From: an uncultured Pseudomonadota bacterium
Lineage (GTDB): Bacteria; Myxococcota_A; UBA796; JAFGLY01
Reading direction: 5' to 3'
DNA: 64,000 nucleotides
Assembly: GCA_937912125.1 (NCBI GenBank)
Contig: CALDOK010000280.1
Span: forward strand, 1-64,000
The position numbers were made by a program, and so were the translations under genes. Numbering within the stretch: the stretch's first letter is position 1; each line of letters opens with the position of its first letter. The notes under the pieces are model-generated. The model made no database searches, was not told where the DNA came from, and saw nothing but the letters and a program-made list of their open reading frames with translations. Of this stretch, positions 42,601-52,500 are shown piece after piece.

Positions 42601-44606
42601 GCGTTCACCGGCATCACGCGACGGCGCAGGGTGCAGGTGGCGTCGCCGTGTACGCGGAGGGTGTCGTAGCGCGTGGTGTCCTCGGGGTGGGCGGGTGCCC
42701 ACTCCACAAGGCGCAGGGCGTCGATGTCAGCGTGGGCCCGGCCCCGCTCGGGTGGCTGGAGCTTCAGGTACAGGTTGACCGCGTGAGCGCCGGGAGGAGG
42801 CTCGAGATCCAGGCTGAACGGGGTCCAGTCCTGGGTGGCGTCGAGGCTGTGGTAGCTCTGCTCGAAGCTGGAGCCGCTGCTGCCCTCGTACCAGGAGACC
42901 TGAAGCTCGACCTGGCCTCGGGTGCGGAGCTGACCAGCCACGGTGAGGGAGGACCCCTCCGCGACGGGGATCCGGTGGGCGGGCTGCGTCCAGACCGCCT
43001 GAGTGTGGGAGGCGTCGCGGCTCAGGCGCAGGCCGTAGGAGCCGCTGTAGGCGGCCTGGTCGCTGATCCACTCGTAGGAGGAGTCCAGGGTCCAGAGGAA
43101 GCCCTCGGCCAGATCGTCGTCGACGTCGATGTCCTCGAAGTCTCCGACCCGCAGCAGGTCCACGCCCAGCTGCCAGTCGTCTGCGCCCTGGACCTGGCCG
43201 AGCCAGCCGTCGCGCAGGTCCGCGGGGTAGGACCATGCGTCTCCCCGCGCGGTCAGCTCGAGCTGTCGCTCCTCGAGCACCGAGCGGCCATGCAGGTCGA
43301 CCTCGAGGGCCCCGCCGTCGAGAGCCATCCCGGCGGCGGAGGCGCCGAGCAGGTCGCGGGCGATGCGCTGGCGCGGCCAATCGACCACGGCCATGGGGCT
43401 CAGGCTGTCCCGCATCAGCGGCTCGAGGAACATGCGCTTCAGCGTGCCATCGCGGTCCACGTGGACCTCGATCAGCGCCGAAGGGAAGCTGTCCCAGAGC
43501 GCCAGATCCGTGGCGAAGGGTCCCAGAGACTCGATCACCACGCCCTGGCCGCGGATGGACAGGCCGCCCGCCACCCGAGGGTGGTGGTTGATGACCAGAT
43601 CCGCGCCCCCTTCCAGGGCTCGCTCGGTGAGGCTGGCCATGGCCTGGGTGGGCTCGGGATCCCCCGAGAGGCCACCGTGGATCTGCAGCACCACGAAGTC
43701 TGCCTGCTCGGAGGCCAGGGCCAGCTGCGCATCCAGCCAGCGCCAGTCGCAGGCGGCGGCCCCCCCGTGGCCCTGCTCGTCGTCGGCCACCAGGCCGATG
43801 GCGTAGTCGCTGCCGGTGACGGTGGTGCAGCCCAGCAAGGCCAGCCGCAGATCGCCCACGTCCCGGTAGGCGGGTTGCCAGGCCGCGGCTTGGTCCAGGC
43901 CCGCGCCCTGGCTGGACAGCCCGGCGTTCTCGATGGTGGCCAGGGTCTCCACCAGGCCATGCTCCAGCAGGTCGTAGACGTGGTCGTTGGCCAGGTGCAA
44001 GAAGTCGATGCCGGCGCGAGCCAGGCCGAGGGCCGCCAGCGGTTGGTTGCGGTAGATGGCGGACTTCTCGGGGTGCTGCTCGGGGTGGGCGCTCAGGGGG
44101 CCCTCGAGGGCCAGGTTGCTGAGCTGAACCCCCTCGAGCATGGGCAGCACGCCCTGGAGGGTAGCGGGGATGTCGGTGATCTCGTGCCCGCTGCGGATGC
44201 TGCCAGTGTGGGCGGGGTCGTAGAAGCCGGGGCCGAAGGTGGTGGAGCCCAGGAAGCTGAGCCGAACGGTGCCGCCGTCGCTCTCGGACAGCCGAAACAG
44301 CGCCGCCTCGGCGGGCCCAGCGGGGCGCACCCTGGACAGGTAGCCGTCGGCCTCGACCATCAGCCAGTGGTTGCCCTGGAGCCTGGAGGTCTCGAAGATG
44401 CCCTGGGCGTCGCTGGTGACCTGATAGTCCCAGGAGCCGTCGTCGAGCACAGAGACCCGCGCGCCCCCGAGGGGATCGCCGTCCATGTCCACGATCTGGC
44501 CGGTGATGCGCCCCGCGGCGGGGTCGACGCCGTAGATGTCAGCGTTGCAGCCGACGCTGGCGAGGGCGAGGGCGAGGAGCGCGATGGGGTGGGGCCTGCG
44601 GAACAT
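42594..44606 (-). CDS. CapA/PgsA-like lipoprotein (poly-gamma-glutamate system)
   Basis: 670 residues. Lipobox LASVGC (Cys20); residues ~25-110 look like a carboxypeptidase-regulatory-like beta domain (GRITGQIVDMDGDPLGGARV); then a CapA metallophosphoesterase-like domain: FLGSTTFGPG (normally GDxML, so the first Asp is Ser), LANDHVYD, LQIHGG, INHHPRVAGG and ESLGPF; the last ~200 residues are a beta-sandwich carbohydrate-binding-like domain. PgsA/CapA is needed to make and export poly-gamma-glutamate. The chain is about twice the usual length. Eight bases after the response regulator gene. Confidence 0.8.
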   Translation of the reverse strand: MFRRPHPIALLALALASVGCNADIYGVDPAAGRITGQIVDMDGDPLGGARVSVLDDGSWDYQVTSDAQGIFETSRLQGNHWLMVEADGYLSRVRPAGPAEAALFRLSESDGGTVRLSFLGSTTFGPGFYDPAHTGSIRSGHEITDIPATLQGVLPMLEGVQLSNLALEGPLSAHPEQHPEKSAIYRNQPLAALGLARAGIDFLHLANDHVYDLLEHGLVETLATIENAGLSSQGAGLDQAAAWQPAYRDVGDLRLALLGCTTVTGSDYAIGLVADDEQGHGGAAACDWRWLDAQLALASEQADFVVLQIHGGLSGDPEPTQAMASLTERALEGGADLVINHHPRVAGGLSIRGQGVVIESLGPFATDLALWDSFPSALIEVHVDRDGTLKRMFLEPLMRDSLSPMAVVDWPRQRIARDLLGASAAGMALDGGALEVDLHGRSVLEERQLELTARGDAWSYPADLRDGWLGQVQGADDWQLGVDLLRVGDFEDIDVDDDLAEGFLWTLDSSYEWISDQAAYSGSYGLRLSRDASHTQAVWTQPAHRIPVAEGSSLTVAGQLRTRGQVELQVSWYEGSSGSSFEQSYHSLDATQDWTPFSLDLEPPPGAHAVNLYLKLQPPERGRAHADIDALRLVEWAPAHPEDTTRYDTLRVHGDATCTLRRRVMPVNAY

Positions 44607-44614
44607 GGCGTGGT

Positions 44615-45019
44615 TCAGGGGAGGAGGCCGCGTTCTGCGACGATGGACTCGAGCCGCTGCGCCAGGCCGGCCATGGTGAACGGCTTGCAGATCAGCCCGT
44701 GGGCGCCTGAGCGCTCCACCAGCTCTGCGCCTACGGTGCGGGCTGCGGAGGTGACGAAGACGATGGTGGGCGAGGGAGCCTCGGCGCCCAGGGCGGCGCG
44801 CCAGGTCTGAAACTCGCGGACTACGTCGAAGCCGTCCTTGCCGGGCAGGAGCAGGTCGACCAGCATGAGGTCCCAGCGCTCTCCGCGGGCCCTGGCGAGG
44901 CCCTCGTTGCCGTCGGGCGCCACGGTGACCTCGGCGGCCCCCATGCGGCGCAGGGTGAGATCGAGGACGCTGGCGACGTCGGGATCGTCCTCGATGATCA
45001 GCACGCGTCCGAGCTGCAT
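44615..45019 (-). CDS. receiver-only response regulator (CheY-like)
   Basis: 134 residues, a single receiver domain: acidic pair IEDDPDVASVL, phosphoacceptor Asp in LMLVDLLLPGKDGF, Thr/Ser switch VTSAART and Lys in CKPF. No output domain, so it works by binding. ATG 45019 has a strong GGGAGG. It lies between the CapB-like and CapA-like genes and could be the partner of the sensor at the head of the locus. Confidence 0.88.
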   Translation of the reverse strand: MQLGRVLIIEDDPDVASVLDLTLRRMGAAEVTVAPDGNEGLARARGERWDLMLVDLLLPGKDGFDVVREFQTWRAALGAEAPSPTIVFVTSAARTVGAELVERSGAHGLICKPFTMAGLAQRLESIVAERGLLP

Positions 45020-45091
45020 GGAACCTCCCTGTGGCCTGGACATGGCTGCACACCCGTATCCCTGCTGCGCCATCCCGCCACCCGAGGGCCC

Positions 45092-48000
45092 CTATGGGAG
45101 CAGGCCGGTTTCGGGGCTGGCGTCCTCGTGGCGCTGGCGCTGGGCGATCTTGGCGAGCTCCCGTGCTGCGCGCGCGTGGGAGATGCGCGTGGCGGCCAGG
45201 TCGCGCCAGATGCGGTCGGCATGCCAGCGACGGAAGAGCGCGTCGAAGGGGTCCCAGACCAGCCAGGCCATGTCCACCACCCAGCTGCGCAGGGAGAAGG
45301 TCTGCACCCGCATCTGGAGCTGGGTCCGTCTGCGCTCGAGCTCGCTGCCCACCAGCTCCTGCACCGAGGATCGCGCCTGGGAGGTGTTGCCGTCGGCGCC
45401 CATGGCGGCCAGGGCTCGCAGGACCTCCTGGCAGGTGGGGATGGACCACTCGCGCCACCGCTCGAGGCGGGACAGCGCGGCCAGCTGGACGGAACGATCC
45501 GGGTGGAAGAGGTCCTCGGCCCAGCGCAGGGGCTGCGCGGAGTGGACCCAGCGGTAGACGAAGTCCAGGCCGGTGCCCTTGATGTTCTGGATGCCCATCA
45601 CCCGCAGGGTGGCGCCGGCGGGGCAGGAACGGGCCACCACATCGATGATCTGGTCGCCGCTGGCGTCGGCCGAAGGCACGAACACCAGGTGGCTCTGGAA
45701 GATGCCGCGGAACAGGGACCTGGCGGCCCTGCGGAGCTCCAGCTGGCGCTCCTGGGATAGTGGGCGCGCCTGGGAACTCTCCACCAGCAGCGAGCGGGGC
45801 TCGGGTACATCCTGGACCATGACCTGGGCCGGAGTAGCCCCGAAGAGTGGGAAGTCCAGCCCAGGGTCGGTGTCCTCGGCGGGCAGCGCGGCGATGACCT
45901 CTTCGTCTTCCGGTCCGGACCAGAACAGGGCCTCGGCGTGGCTGACCTCGTCCTCCTCGAGCAGCTCGGTGACGTCGTCGTCCATGGGCGGCAGCGCCAC
46001 GGCGGGTGGAGGTGGTGGCGCGCTGACGCCGGGAGACTCCTGACCCATGCAGGCCAGGCGGAGGGAGGCGAAGGCGAGGGCCTCGGCCGCCAGCCCGAGC
46101 CAGAGGTCCGCCAGCCTGTCCAGGCCCCGGTGGTGATCCTGCTCGTCGTGGAACAGGGGCGCGTCCAGGCGTGGGGTGACCGCAGAGCTGGTGGGGGAGC
46201 TGAGCTGGTCGAAGACGCCGCCGGCCTTTGCGGCCAAGGCCTCGAAGGCCGGCTGCAGGTGTGCGAGGCGCTCTCGGGCGCTGCCCAGGCCCATGGGCTC
46301 GGCCGGGGCGGCCTGCAAGGCGGCCTCCAGGGCGTCGGCGGCGCGGGTGACCTCGGCCGGGGGCAGGCCCAGCCCGCTGGCGGTGGCCCGGAGCATGGCC
46401 CCCGGGTCCACGATGCGCAGGAAGTCCGCCATGGCGTCGAGCCGGTCGCCGATGGACGGCAGCCCGCCCGCGAAGGGGTCCAGGCGCTCGAGCCGCTGCT
46501 CCAGGGCCTCGGCCAGGTAGCTCTTCAGCCCCTCGAGGTTCGAGCCGATGATGACGTGGCGGTGGGCGGGCGCGTCGTTGGCCATGATCTCGGCGAAGAT
46601 GCGCGAGCGCGGGACCCGGTCGCGCCGGTTGTTGACCACGGTGACCAGGAAGGTGTCGGCCTGGGTGCGGGGGTTCCAGGAGGAGAAGCCGGCGCGCTGC
46701 CAGTTGTTCAAGAAGCCCGTGCGCTCGTTGGCGGACATGCCGTTGACCAGCTCCACCACGCGCCCCAGGTGCCGCATCGGGCCGTAGCTGGCCAGGGCGC
46801 CGAGATCCGGCACCACGTGATCGGCCATCATCACGATGGCCTCTTCGGGGGGGATGCCGAGGACCTCGGCCATGCTGGCCACCAGCGCTACGTTGGCGGG
46901 GTGCTCCTGGTAGGGGATGCGCGAGAGCAGGTCGCTGGGCAGGCTCGAGACGTGCTCCTCGGTGAGCGCGACGAGGTGGGTGTCGCGCTGTGCGCAGCGG
47001 TCTCGCAGCACGGGGAGCATCTGCTGCTCGGTGCTGATGAGCAGGCTCTTGCTGGGCACGAAGCTGGCGATGGTCTCGGCGACGTGGCGGCCCGTGGGGC
47101 CCTGCACGTCTTCGTGGTCCGGGTAGGTGTTGGTGATGGTGGAGAGATCGTCCCGGGTCCACCACAGCTGCAGCTGCTCGACGTAGTCGGGCCGCAGAGC
47201 CATGCACTCCCACAGGAAGATGGGCGAGCCCAGCCGTGAGGCCAGATCCAGGGTGTCGGCGTGCTCCCAGATGGTGGCGCGCTCGTAGGGCCGGTAGAGG
47301 AACAGCTCCGTGGCGCGCCCGCCCGGGGGCGCGTGCAGCAGCATGGCCTCGCAGCCGGTGGTCTTGCAGATGGCGTCGTAGCCTAGCCCCTGGAACACGG
47401 CGGCCTTGAGGCGCTCCGTGCCGCTCTTGCCGCGGGTGCCCCAGCCGCCCATCACCAGGGGGATGCTCTTGCGCGCCCTGCGGGTGCGGTGGAGGTACCA
47501 GCTGAGGCGCCCGAAGAAGACCACCGCCAGCGCGACGCAGACCGTGGCCAGCTCGGAGGGCAGGTTGTGGCGCACGCCCACCAGCGAGCGGAAGCTCTCC
47601 CACAGCAGGGGGGCGCCTACGCCCAGCACGCGGATGCTGCGGCCCGGATCGGCCCCCCCAGAGCCGTCGCCGGAGGGGTCGGGGTCGGGCTGCTCGAAGT
47701 ACTGGAACAAGCCTGCGTAGACCTGCGGCTGGTCGTCGTGTGCGTCGAAGTGGGTGTGGTAGCCGTGGCGCTCCAGGCGCTGCACGTAGCGGAAGCGCTC
47801 CCGGTGCTCGTTGGCGGCCAGGGCGTGCTGGCGCTGTAGGTCCAGTCCGCTCATGCTCCAGGTGAACCAGAAGGCGTTGATGAGCCGGCGGCCCCAGTTG
47901 GCAGGAGACTGGATGGTGGTCACGCCCTCGCGGGACACCACCACAGTGCTGCCGTGACCCAGGGCGTCGAGGTAGTCCTCGGGCTGGGGCAGCCAGGGCG

Positions 48001-49546
48001 CCCAGCTGCCCCAGGCCGCGGAGAACACCCGCTGGTTGGGGACGCCGGTGGCGCTGACCTCGGCCATGCGGGCTGGCGGCACGCGGATGGCGCCGTGCAT
48101 GGTGGCCCCAGAGACGTGGTCGCCCACCTGCCGCTTGGCGGGGCCGGGGTGCCTGAGCTCGTGGATCATGCGCCACAAGCGCGGCACGGGCGCGACGCCG
48201 CGGTACACGGTCACCCGGCCTCTGCGGCGGGGTTGGATGGAGAAGCCGTGGTCGTGCTCGGCCCAGGGCAGCAGCGCCCGGGCCAGGTCGACAGGATCGG
48301 CTTCGTCGGGCAGCTGCAGGGTGCGGGACCGACCCTGGGTGATGCGCGCGGCTTCCTGCGCCAGGGCTGCCAGCTCGGCGTCCAGGGCATCTCCGCGGCC
48401 CGCGCCTGGCCGCGGTCGGCTGGTGTCTGCGGGATCGGGGATGTCTCGGGGGTCGCCCTCGCCCCGGCGCTGACCCAGGCGAGCGCGTGCATGCAGCCTC
48501 ACGGTCAGGGCCGGATCTTCCCGCGCCATGCGCTCGAGCTCGGTGATGGAGCCGTGATCCGTGCGCTTGGCCAGCCCGTCGGCCAGGGCGCAGCGGACGG
48601 TCTCGGAGGGGTCCCTTCTGGCCAGGGTGGCGGCGCGGCGCGCCACGGTGGTGGGTGCTTGCTGGCTGATGCGCGCAGCCTCGGCTCGGACCAGGAAGTC
48701 GTCCCGCGCCCAGGCGGCCAGCACCACATGGCCTTCCTCGGCAGCGCGCTGCTCAGCGGGGGTGAGCCGCTCGAGCAGCATGGCCTCCTGCTCGTCCGGC
48801 GCGACCACGAGCAGCACCCGGAGCGCCCGGCGGGCGGTGAGGGGATCGCCCTGACGCTGGCGCGCCACCTGCAGCAGCTGCCGGAGCAGCTCGGAGGGCA
48901 CGGCCTGCAGGCCGCCCACCTGGATGTGGTCGACCACCCAGGTGGTCAAGCAGGACACGGCGGCCCGCCGGGTGGGCAGGCGCGGGTCCGCCAGGAGGTG
49001 GCGTAGCAGGCCCACGCCCTGCTCCCGCAGGGGCAGCCCCTCGAGCAGGCAGCAGATGATCTCGAGCTCCACGCCCAGGTGCTCGATGCCTGCGTCCATG
49101 CGCTCGACCAGAGCGTCGGCGTCCAGCCAGCGCTTCATGGCCCGCAGGTCGCGGCGCAGGTCCATGCCGCCGCGGGTGGTGCGCAGGTGGTGGCGGAGCA
49201 GGGCCTGCAGGGCCAGGGTGTCCGGGGCGCGCCGCACCGCCTTGAGGAAGCCGGTGCGCGTGCGTTCGGCGTCCCGCCGCTGCTCGAGCACGCGCAGGCC
49301 TTCGCTGGTGAGCAGGTCGGCGATCTGGCTGACCACCTGCCCAGGCTGGCCTACGCGGGTGGGGGCGTCGTCGTCGCTGCTGGTGGGCTCGGGCAAGGCG
49401 CCGGTGGGAGAGGCCTGGGCCAGGCGTGCCGCGATCTCGTCGAGCTGCGGACCGCGCAGGCGGGCGAGCAGGGGGGGCAGCCGGCGGGCCAAGAGCTGGC
49501 CACCAGGGCTGGTGGGGCCGCCGCCGGGACGAACGAAGGGATTCAT
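45092..49546 (-). CDS. giant PgsB/CapB-like Mur-ligase protein with HEAT-repeat N-terminus
   Basis: 1484 residues. About 100-420 are helical HEAT/ARM-like repeats; a membrane segment (about 663-683, VCVALAVVFFGRLSWYL) then leads to a PgsB/CapB domain: P-loop GGWGTRGKSGTERL (Lys707), ICKTTGCEA, WECMALRPDY (near 778) and TNTYPDHEDVQGPT (near 804). In Bacillus, PgsB starts with the same membrane helix and P-loop and joins glutamates through gamma-amide bonds using ATP. The other ~400 C-terminal residues are acidic then helical and unassigned. ATG 49546 overlaps the stop of the 1352-residue protein as ATGA. Enzyme substrate inferred by homology only. Confidence 0.83.
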   Translation of the reverse strand: MNPFVRPGGGPTSPGGQLLARRLPPLLARLRGPQLDEIAARLAQASPTGALPEPTSSDDDAPTRVGQPGQVVSQIADLLTSEGLRVLEQRRDAERTRTGFLKAVRRAPDTLALQALLRHHLRTTRGGMDLRRDLRAMKRWLDADALVERMDAGIEHLGVELEIICCLLEGLPLREQGVGLLRHLLADPRLPTRRAAVSCLTTWVVDHIQVGGLQAVPSELLRQLLQVARQRQGDPLTARRALRVLLVVAPDEQEAMLLERLTPAEQRAAEEGHVVLAAWARDDFLVRAEAARISQQAPTTVARRAATLARRDPSETVRCALADGLAKRTDHGSITELERMAREDPALTVRLHARARLGQRRGEGDPRDIPDPADTSRPRPGAGRGDALDAELAALAQEAARITQGRSRTLQLPDEADPVDLARALLPWAEHDHGFSIQPRRRGRVTVYRGVAPVPRLWRMIHELRHPGPAKRQVGDHVSGATMHGAIRVPPARMAEVSATGVPNQRVFSAAWGSWAPWLPQPEDYLDALGHGSTVVVSREGVTTIQSPANWGRRLINAFWFTWSMSGLDLQRQHALAANEHRERFRYVQRLERHGYHTHFDAHDDQPQVYAGLFQYFEQPDPDPSGDGSGGADPGRSIRVLGVGAPLLWESFRSLVGVRHNLPSELATVCVALAVVFFGRLSWYLHRTRRARKSIPLVMGGWGTRGKSGTERLKAAVFQGLGYDAICKTTGCEAMLLHAPPGGRATELFLYRPYERATIWEHADTLDLASRLGSPIFLWECMALRPDYVEQLQLWWTRDDLSTITNTYPDHEDVQGPTGRHVAETIASFVPSKSLLISTEQQMLPVLRDRCAQRDTHLVALTEEHVSSLPSDLLSRIPYQEHPANVALVASMAEVLGIPPEEAIVMMADHVVPDLGALASYGPMRHLGRVVELVNGMSANERTGFLNNWQRAGFSSWNPRTQADTFLVTVVNNRRDRVPRSRIFAEIMANDAPAHRHVIIGSNLEGLKSYLAEALEQRLERLDPFAGGLPSIGDRLDAMADFLRIVDPGAMLRATASGLGLPPAEVTRAADALEAALQAAPAEPMGLGSARERLAHLQPAFEALAAKAGGVFDQLSSPTSSAVTPRLDAPLFHDEQDHHRGLDRLADLWLGLAAEALAFASLRLACMGQESPGVSAPPPPPAVALPPMDDDVTELLEEDEVSHAEALFWSGPEDEEVIAALPAEDTDPGLDFPLFGATPAQVMVQDVPEPRSLLVESSQARPLSQERQLELRRAARSLFRGIFQSHLVFVPSADASGDQIIDVVARSCPAGATLRVMGIQNIKGTGLDFVYRWVHSAQPLRWAEDLFHPDRSVQLAALSRLERWREWSIPTCQEVLRALAAMGADGNTSQARSSVQELVGSELERRRTQLQMRVQTFSLRSWVVDMAWLVWDPFDALFRRWHADRIWRDLAATRISHARAARELAKIAQRQRHEDASPETGLLP

Positions 49547-52500
49547 CGTTCCTCCAGGGGCAGATCCAGGGCGGTGCCGAAGACCTGGTCGAAGGGGGAC
49601 TGATCCCGCAGGCCTCGACCGTTGCTGTATAGGATGTTCACGCCGACGCTGCCCTCGATGCTGCCCTCGAGGGGGTACCAGTTGGCGTTGCCGCCGACCT
49701 CCCAGCGCAGGGTGCGGCCGCGGTACCAGCTGTGGGCCAGGCCGGTGCGCAGGGACGGCCGGGCGTAGCTGTGCTGGCGGTTGTCGTCGACGAAGCGCAG
49801 GGTGAGCTCGGGGCCGAGCTTGAGCCAGGTCATTCCCCACACCAGGGTGTCGGTGCGCAGGCCGAAGTGAACCCCGTCAGGGGAGAGGTTCGGGTTGCTG
49901 TCGAGCTCGGTGTACAGCCTCACGCGCAGGTCGCGCATGGGGCGCCAGTCGGCGTGGAGGCCGAGGTCGGCGCCGAAGAAGTGTTGGGACGCGTAGGCGT
50001 TCCAGGCGTTGGGGTCCACCGCCTGGCCTGGAGCGTCGGACCACCAGCCACCGTGGAGGTGGGCGAAGGGCTGGAGGCTCCACCATGGGCCCACCGTGTG
50101 CAGATAGCGCCAGGTGGCCCGGGCGGAGGCATGGCCTGCGCCGCCGGAGCCGGCGAGCTCGGCCTGGACTCGGACCTGGTGGTGCCCAGGGGAGTGGACC
50201 CACTGGCCGCCCACCAGGGCGCCTGCGGGGCCATCGACGCTGGCGCGGCCGTCCGCCATCACCGAGAGCCAGTGGTCGCGGCCGTCGAGGCGCTGGTACC
50301 AGCCGGCGCCAGCCCCCAGGTAGCGGTAGTGCTGGCTGGTGTCGCGCACGCCCGTGGCGTCGTCGCCGCCCTGGACCCAGCCGCCGATGCTGCCACCACG
50401 CTGCATGGGCTCGTGCAGGGTCACGGCTGGGGCCGCGACCTCCCGCATCCACATGTCCGTGGCCCAGGTGGCCTTGGGTAGCGGCAGGTTGTGGTCGAGG
50501 GAGCGAGGCAGGGGGCCGATCTCTTCCTCGGGGCTGCCACAGACCTGGAGCCTGCTGAGGGTGACCGTGGACTCGGGAGGGCCCTGCACCGCGATGGACA
50601 CCGGCCCGGTGGAGGCGATGGGGATGACCAGCTCTTCGTCCACCTGCAGGGTGTTCCCCTCGACCTGGACCGTGACCGGCCCGTGCTCGTGCAGCCTGAT
50701 CCGCACCAGCCCAGGACCCGCCACCGTGGCCTTCAGGCCCTGGTAGCCCAGGCGGTGGACCGTGAACTCGGTCTGGGGAGGGAGCAGCTGGCCGTCGAGG
50801 GCGGCGCGCACGGCCAGGGCTTGGCCTTGGTCGGGCAGGGGGCCGATGGACACCTCGTGCTCACCAGGACCCAGGGGGAAGCGCAGGGTCTCGAGGGAGG
50901 ACTCGGGCAGCTCGAGCTGCTGGGCCTGACCGTCGACCACCAGGGTGGGCGCGCAGGGGGGAGGCTCGACCGCGAAGGACTCATCGCGGCAGATGAGCTG
51001 CAGCTGGAGGGTGCCTTCTCCGTCGAGCTGTAGGACGTCGCGCTTCTCGTGGCGGATCACGGAGTAGCTGTTTCGGGCCCAGGGGACCCCCAGGGAGAGC
51101 TCGCGCAGGTAGGCCACCAGGCCGTCGGCCAGCTCAGGCGACGTGCGCAGCACCCGGCGTCGGAAGGTGCCGCCGTCCAGGTCCACGCGGGTGAGGCCAT
51201 GCCAGTCGCCCGCGTCGGCGGCCTTGAGCCGCGCGACTCGTCCGAGGGGCCCGGCCTTCTCGGCCTGGACCCACGCCTCGACGATCCGACCCTCGTCCAG
51301 GTAGCAGCGAGACGCCTCCTCGTGGACGGGCCAGGACACCGGGGGCAGCAAGCCGCCGGCGATGGCCACCAGCTCTTCGCAGCTGTCGGCCTGCTGGTGG
51401 GGAACCTGGGCCCAGGCCAGGGCCGCGTCCACCGTGACCGGGCCGGGGAACTCGGCGGTGTGCACTGGAGGGACGGTGTTGCGGTACAGGGCCATGCCCA
51501 CGGCCCGCTGGTCCGCGGTGGCCAGGGGCATGGCGGCGACCGCGCGGGCTTCCCGCTGGGCCGAGACCACCAGGCCCAGCACATGGTACGAGGCCGCCCG
51601 CCGCAGCCTGAGATCGGCTCGGTCCAGCGCATCGGGGTGGTCGATGAGGCCGCGGCTCGCGTCCCAGAAGTACTCGAGGGGATCCGGCCATGGGCCGGGG
51701 ACGGCAGGGTGCTGCTCGACGCTGTTGCGGCGCATGGCCAGGCCCACCAGGGTGCCCTTGGGGCCGCCGATGCGCAGCTCGCCCGCGTTGGGCCCCACCT
51801 GGATGACCGCCCGGGTGAGCCCGGGGCCCCCCTGAGGATCCGGGGAGCTCTCGAGGGTCTGGATCTGGCCGTCGTTGGCGCTGATCACCAGCGAGCCGCC
51901 TTCACCCCACACCAGGATCTCCACCTCACCGGGCGCGCCCTGGTCCGGAAGGAGCCAGCGGTTGGGGAGGGCGCCGACGGCCTTGTCGCGTACGGGCTCC
52001 CCGCCTGAGATCAGCGCCGCGTCCAGCAGGATCAGGCGCCCCGTCTCGACCTCGATCTGGTGGCTGCCCGGAGCGAGGGCCTCTTCGAGGGCGCCCTGAC
52101 CTTCGCGCGGCGAGCCGTCGACCCGGTAGCGCACGTTGGAGGAGGCCTCCATGCGCAGGACAGGGAAGCGGCCCTCGATGGCGGACTCGGGAAGCACAGC
52201 TGTGGCGCTCTGGCCCTCGCTGACCTGGACGCGGGCCAAGCCGCCGCCGGTGCCGGGCACCCGCAGGCGCCCGCGGGAACCCTCGGGAGCCAGCTGGGTC
52301 CAGCGGGAGGGATCGGTGCCGGGGGAGCTGTAGCCGGCGAGGGCGCGGATGGCGCGGCCTCGGGGCCGCACGAAGCCCTGGGGCAGCGCGTCTGCGATGT
52401 CGGCCAGCAGGCCAGGATCCGTGGGGAGCAGATCGGCGGCCTCGAGGAGCAGGGCTGGATCCACGTCCCGTCGGTCCCGCCAGCGCTGGGCCATGGCCAG

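Noticed and set aside
44838-45557. Possible extra plus-strand gene near the response regulator
   Set aside because: Antisense to the regulator and ligase genes and rich in Arg/Ser; no ribosome site.
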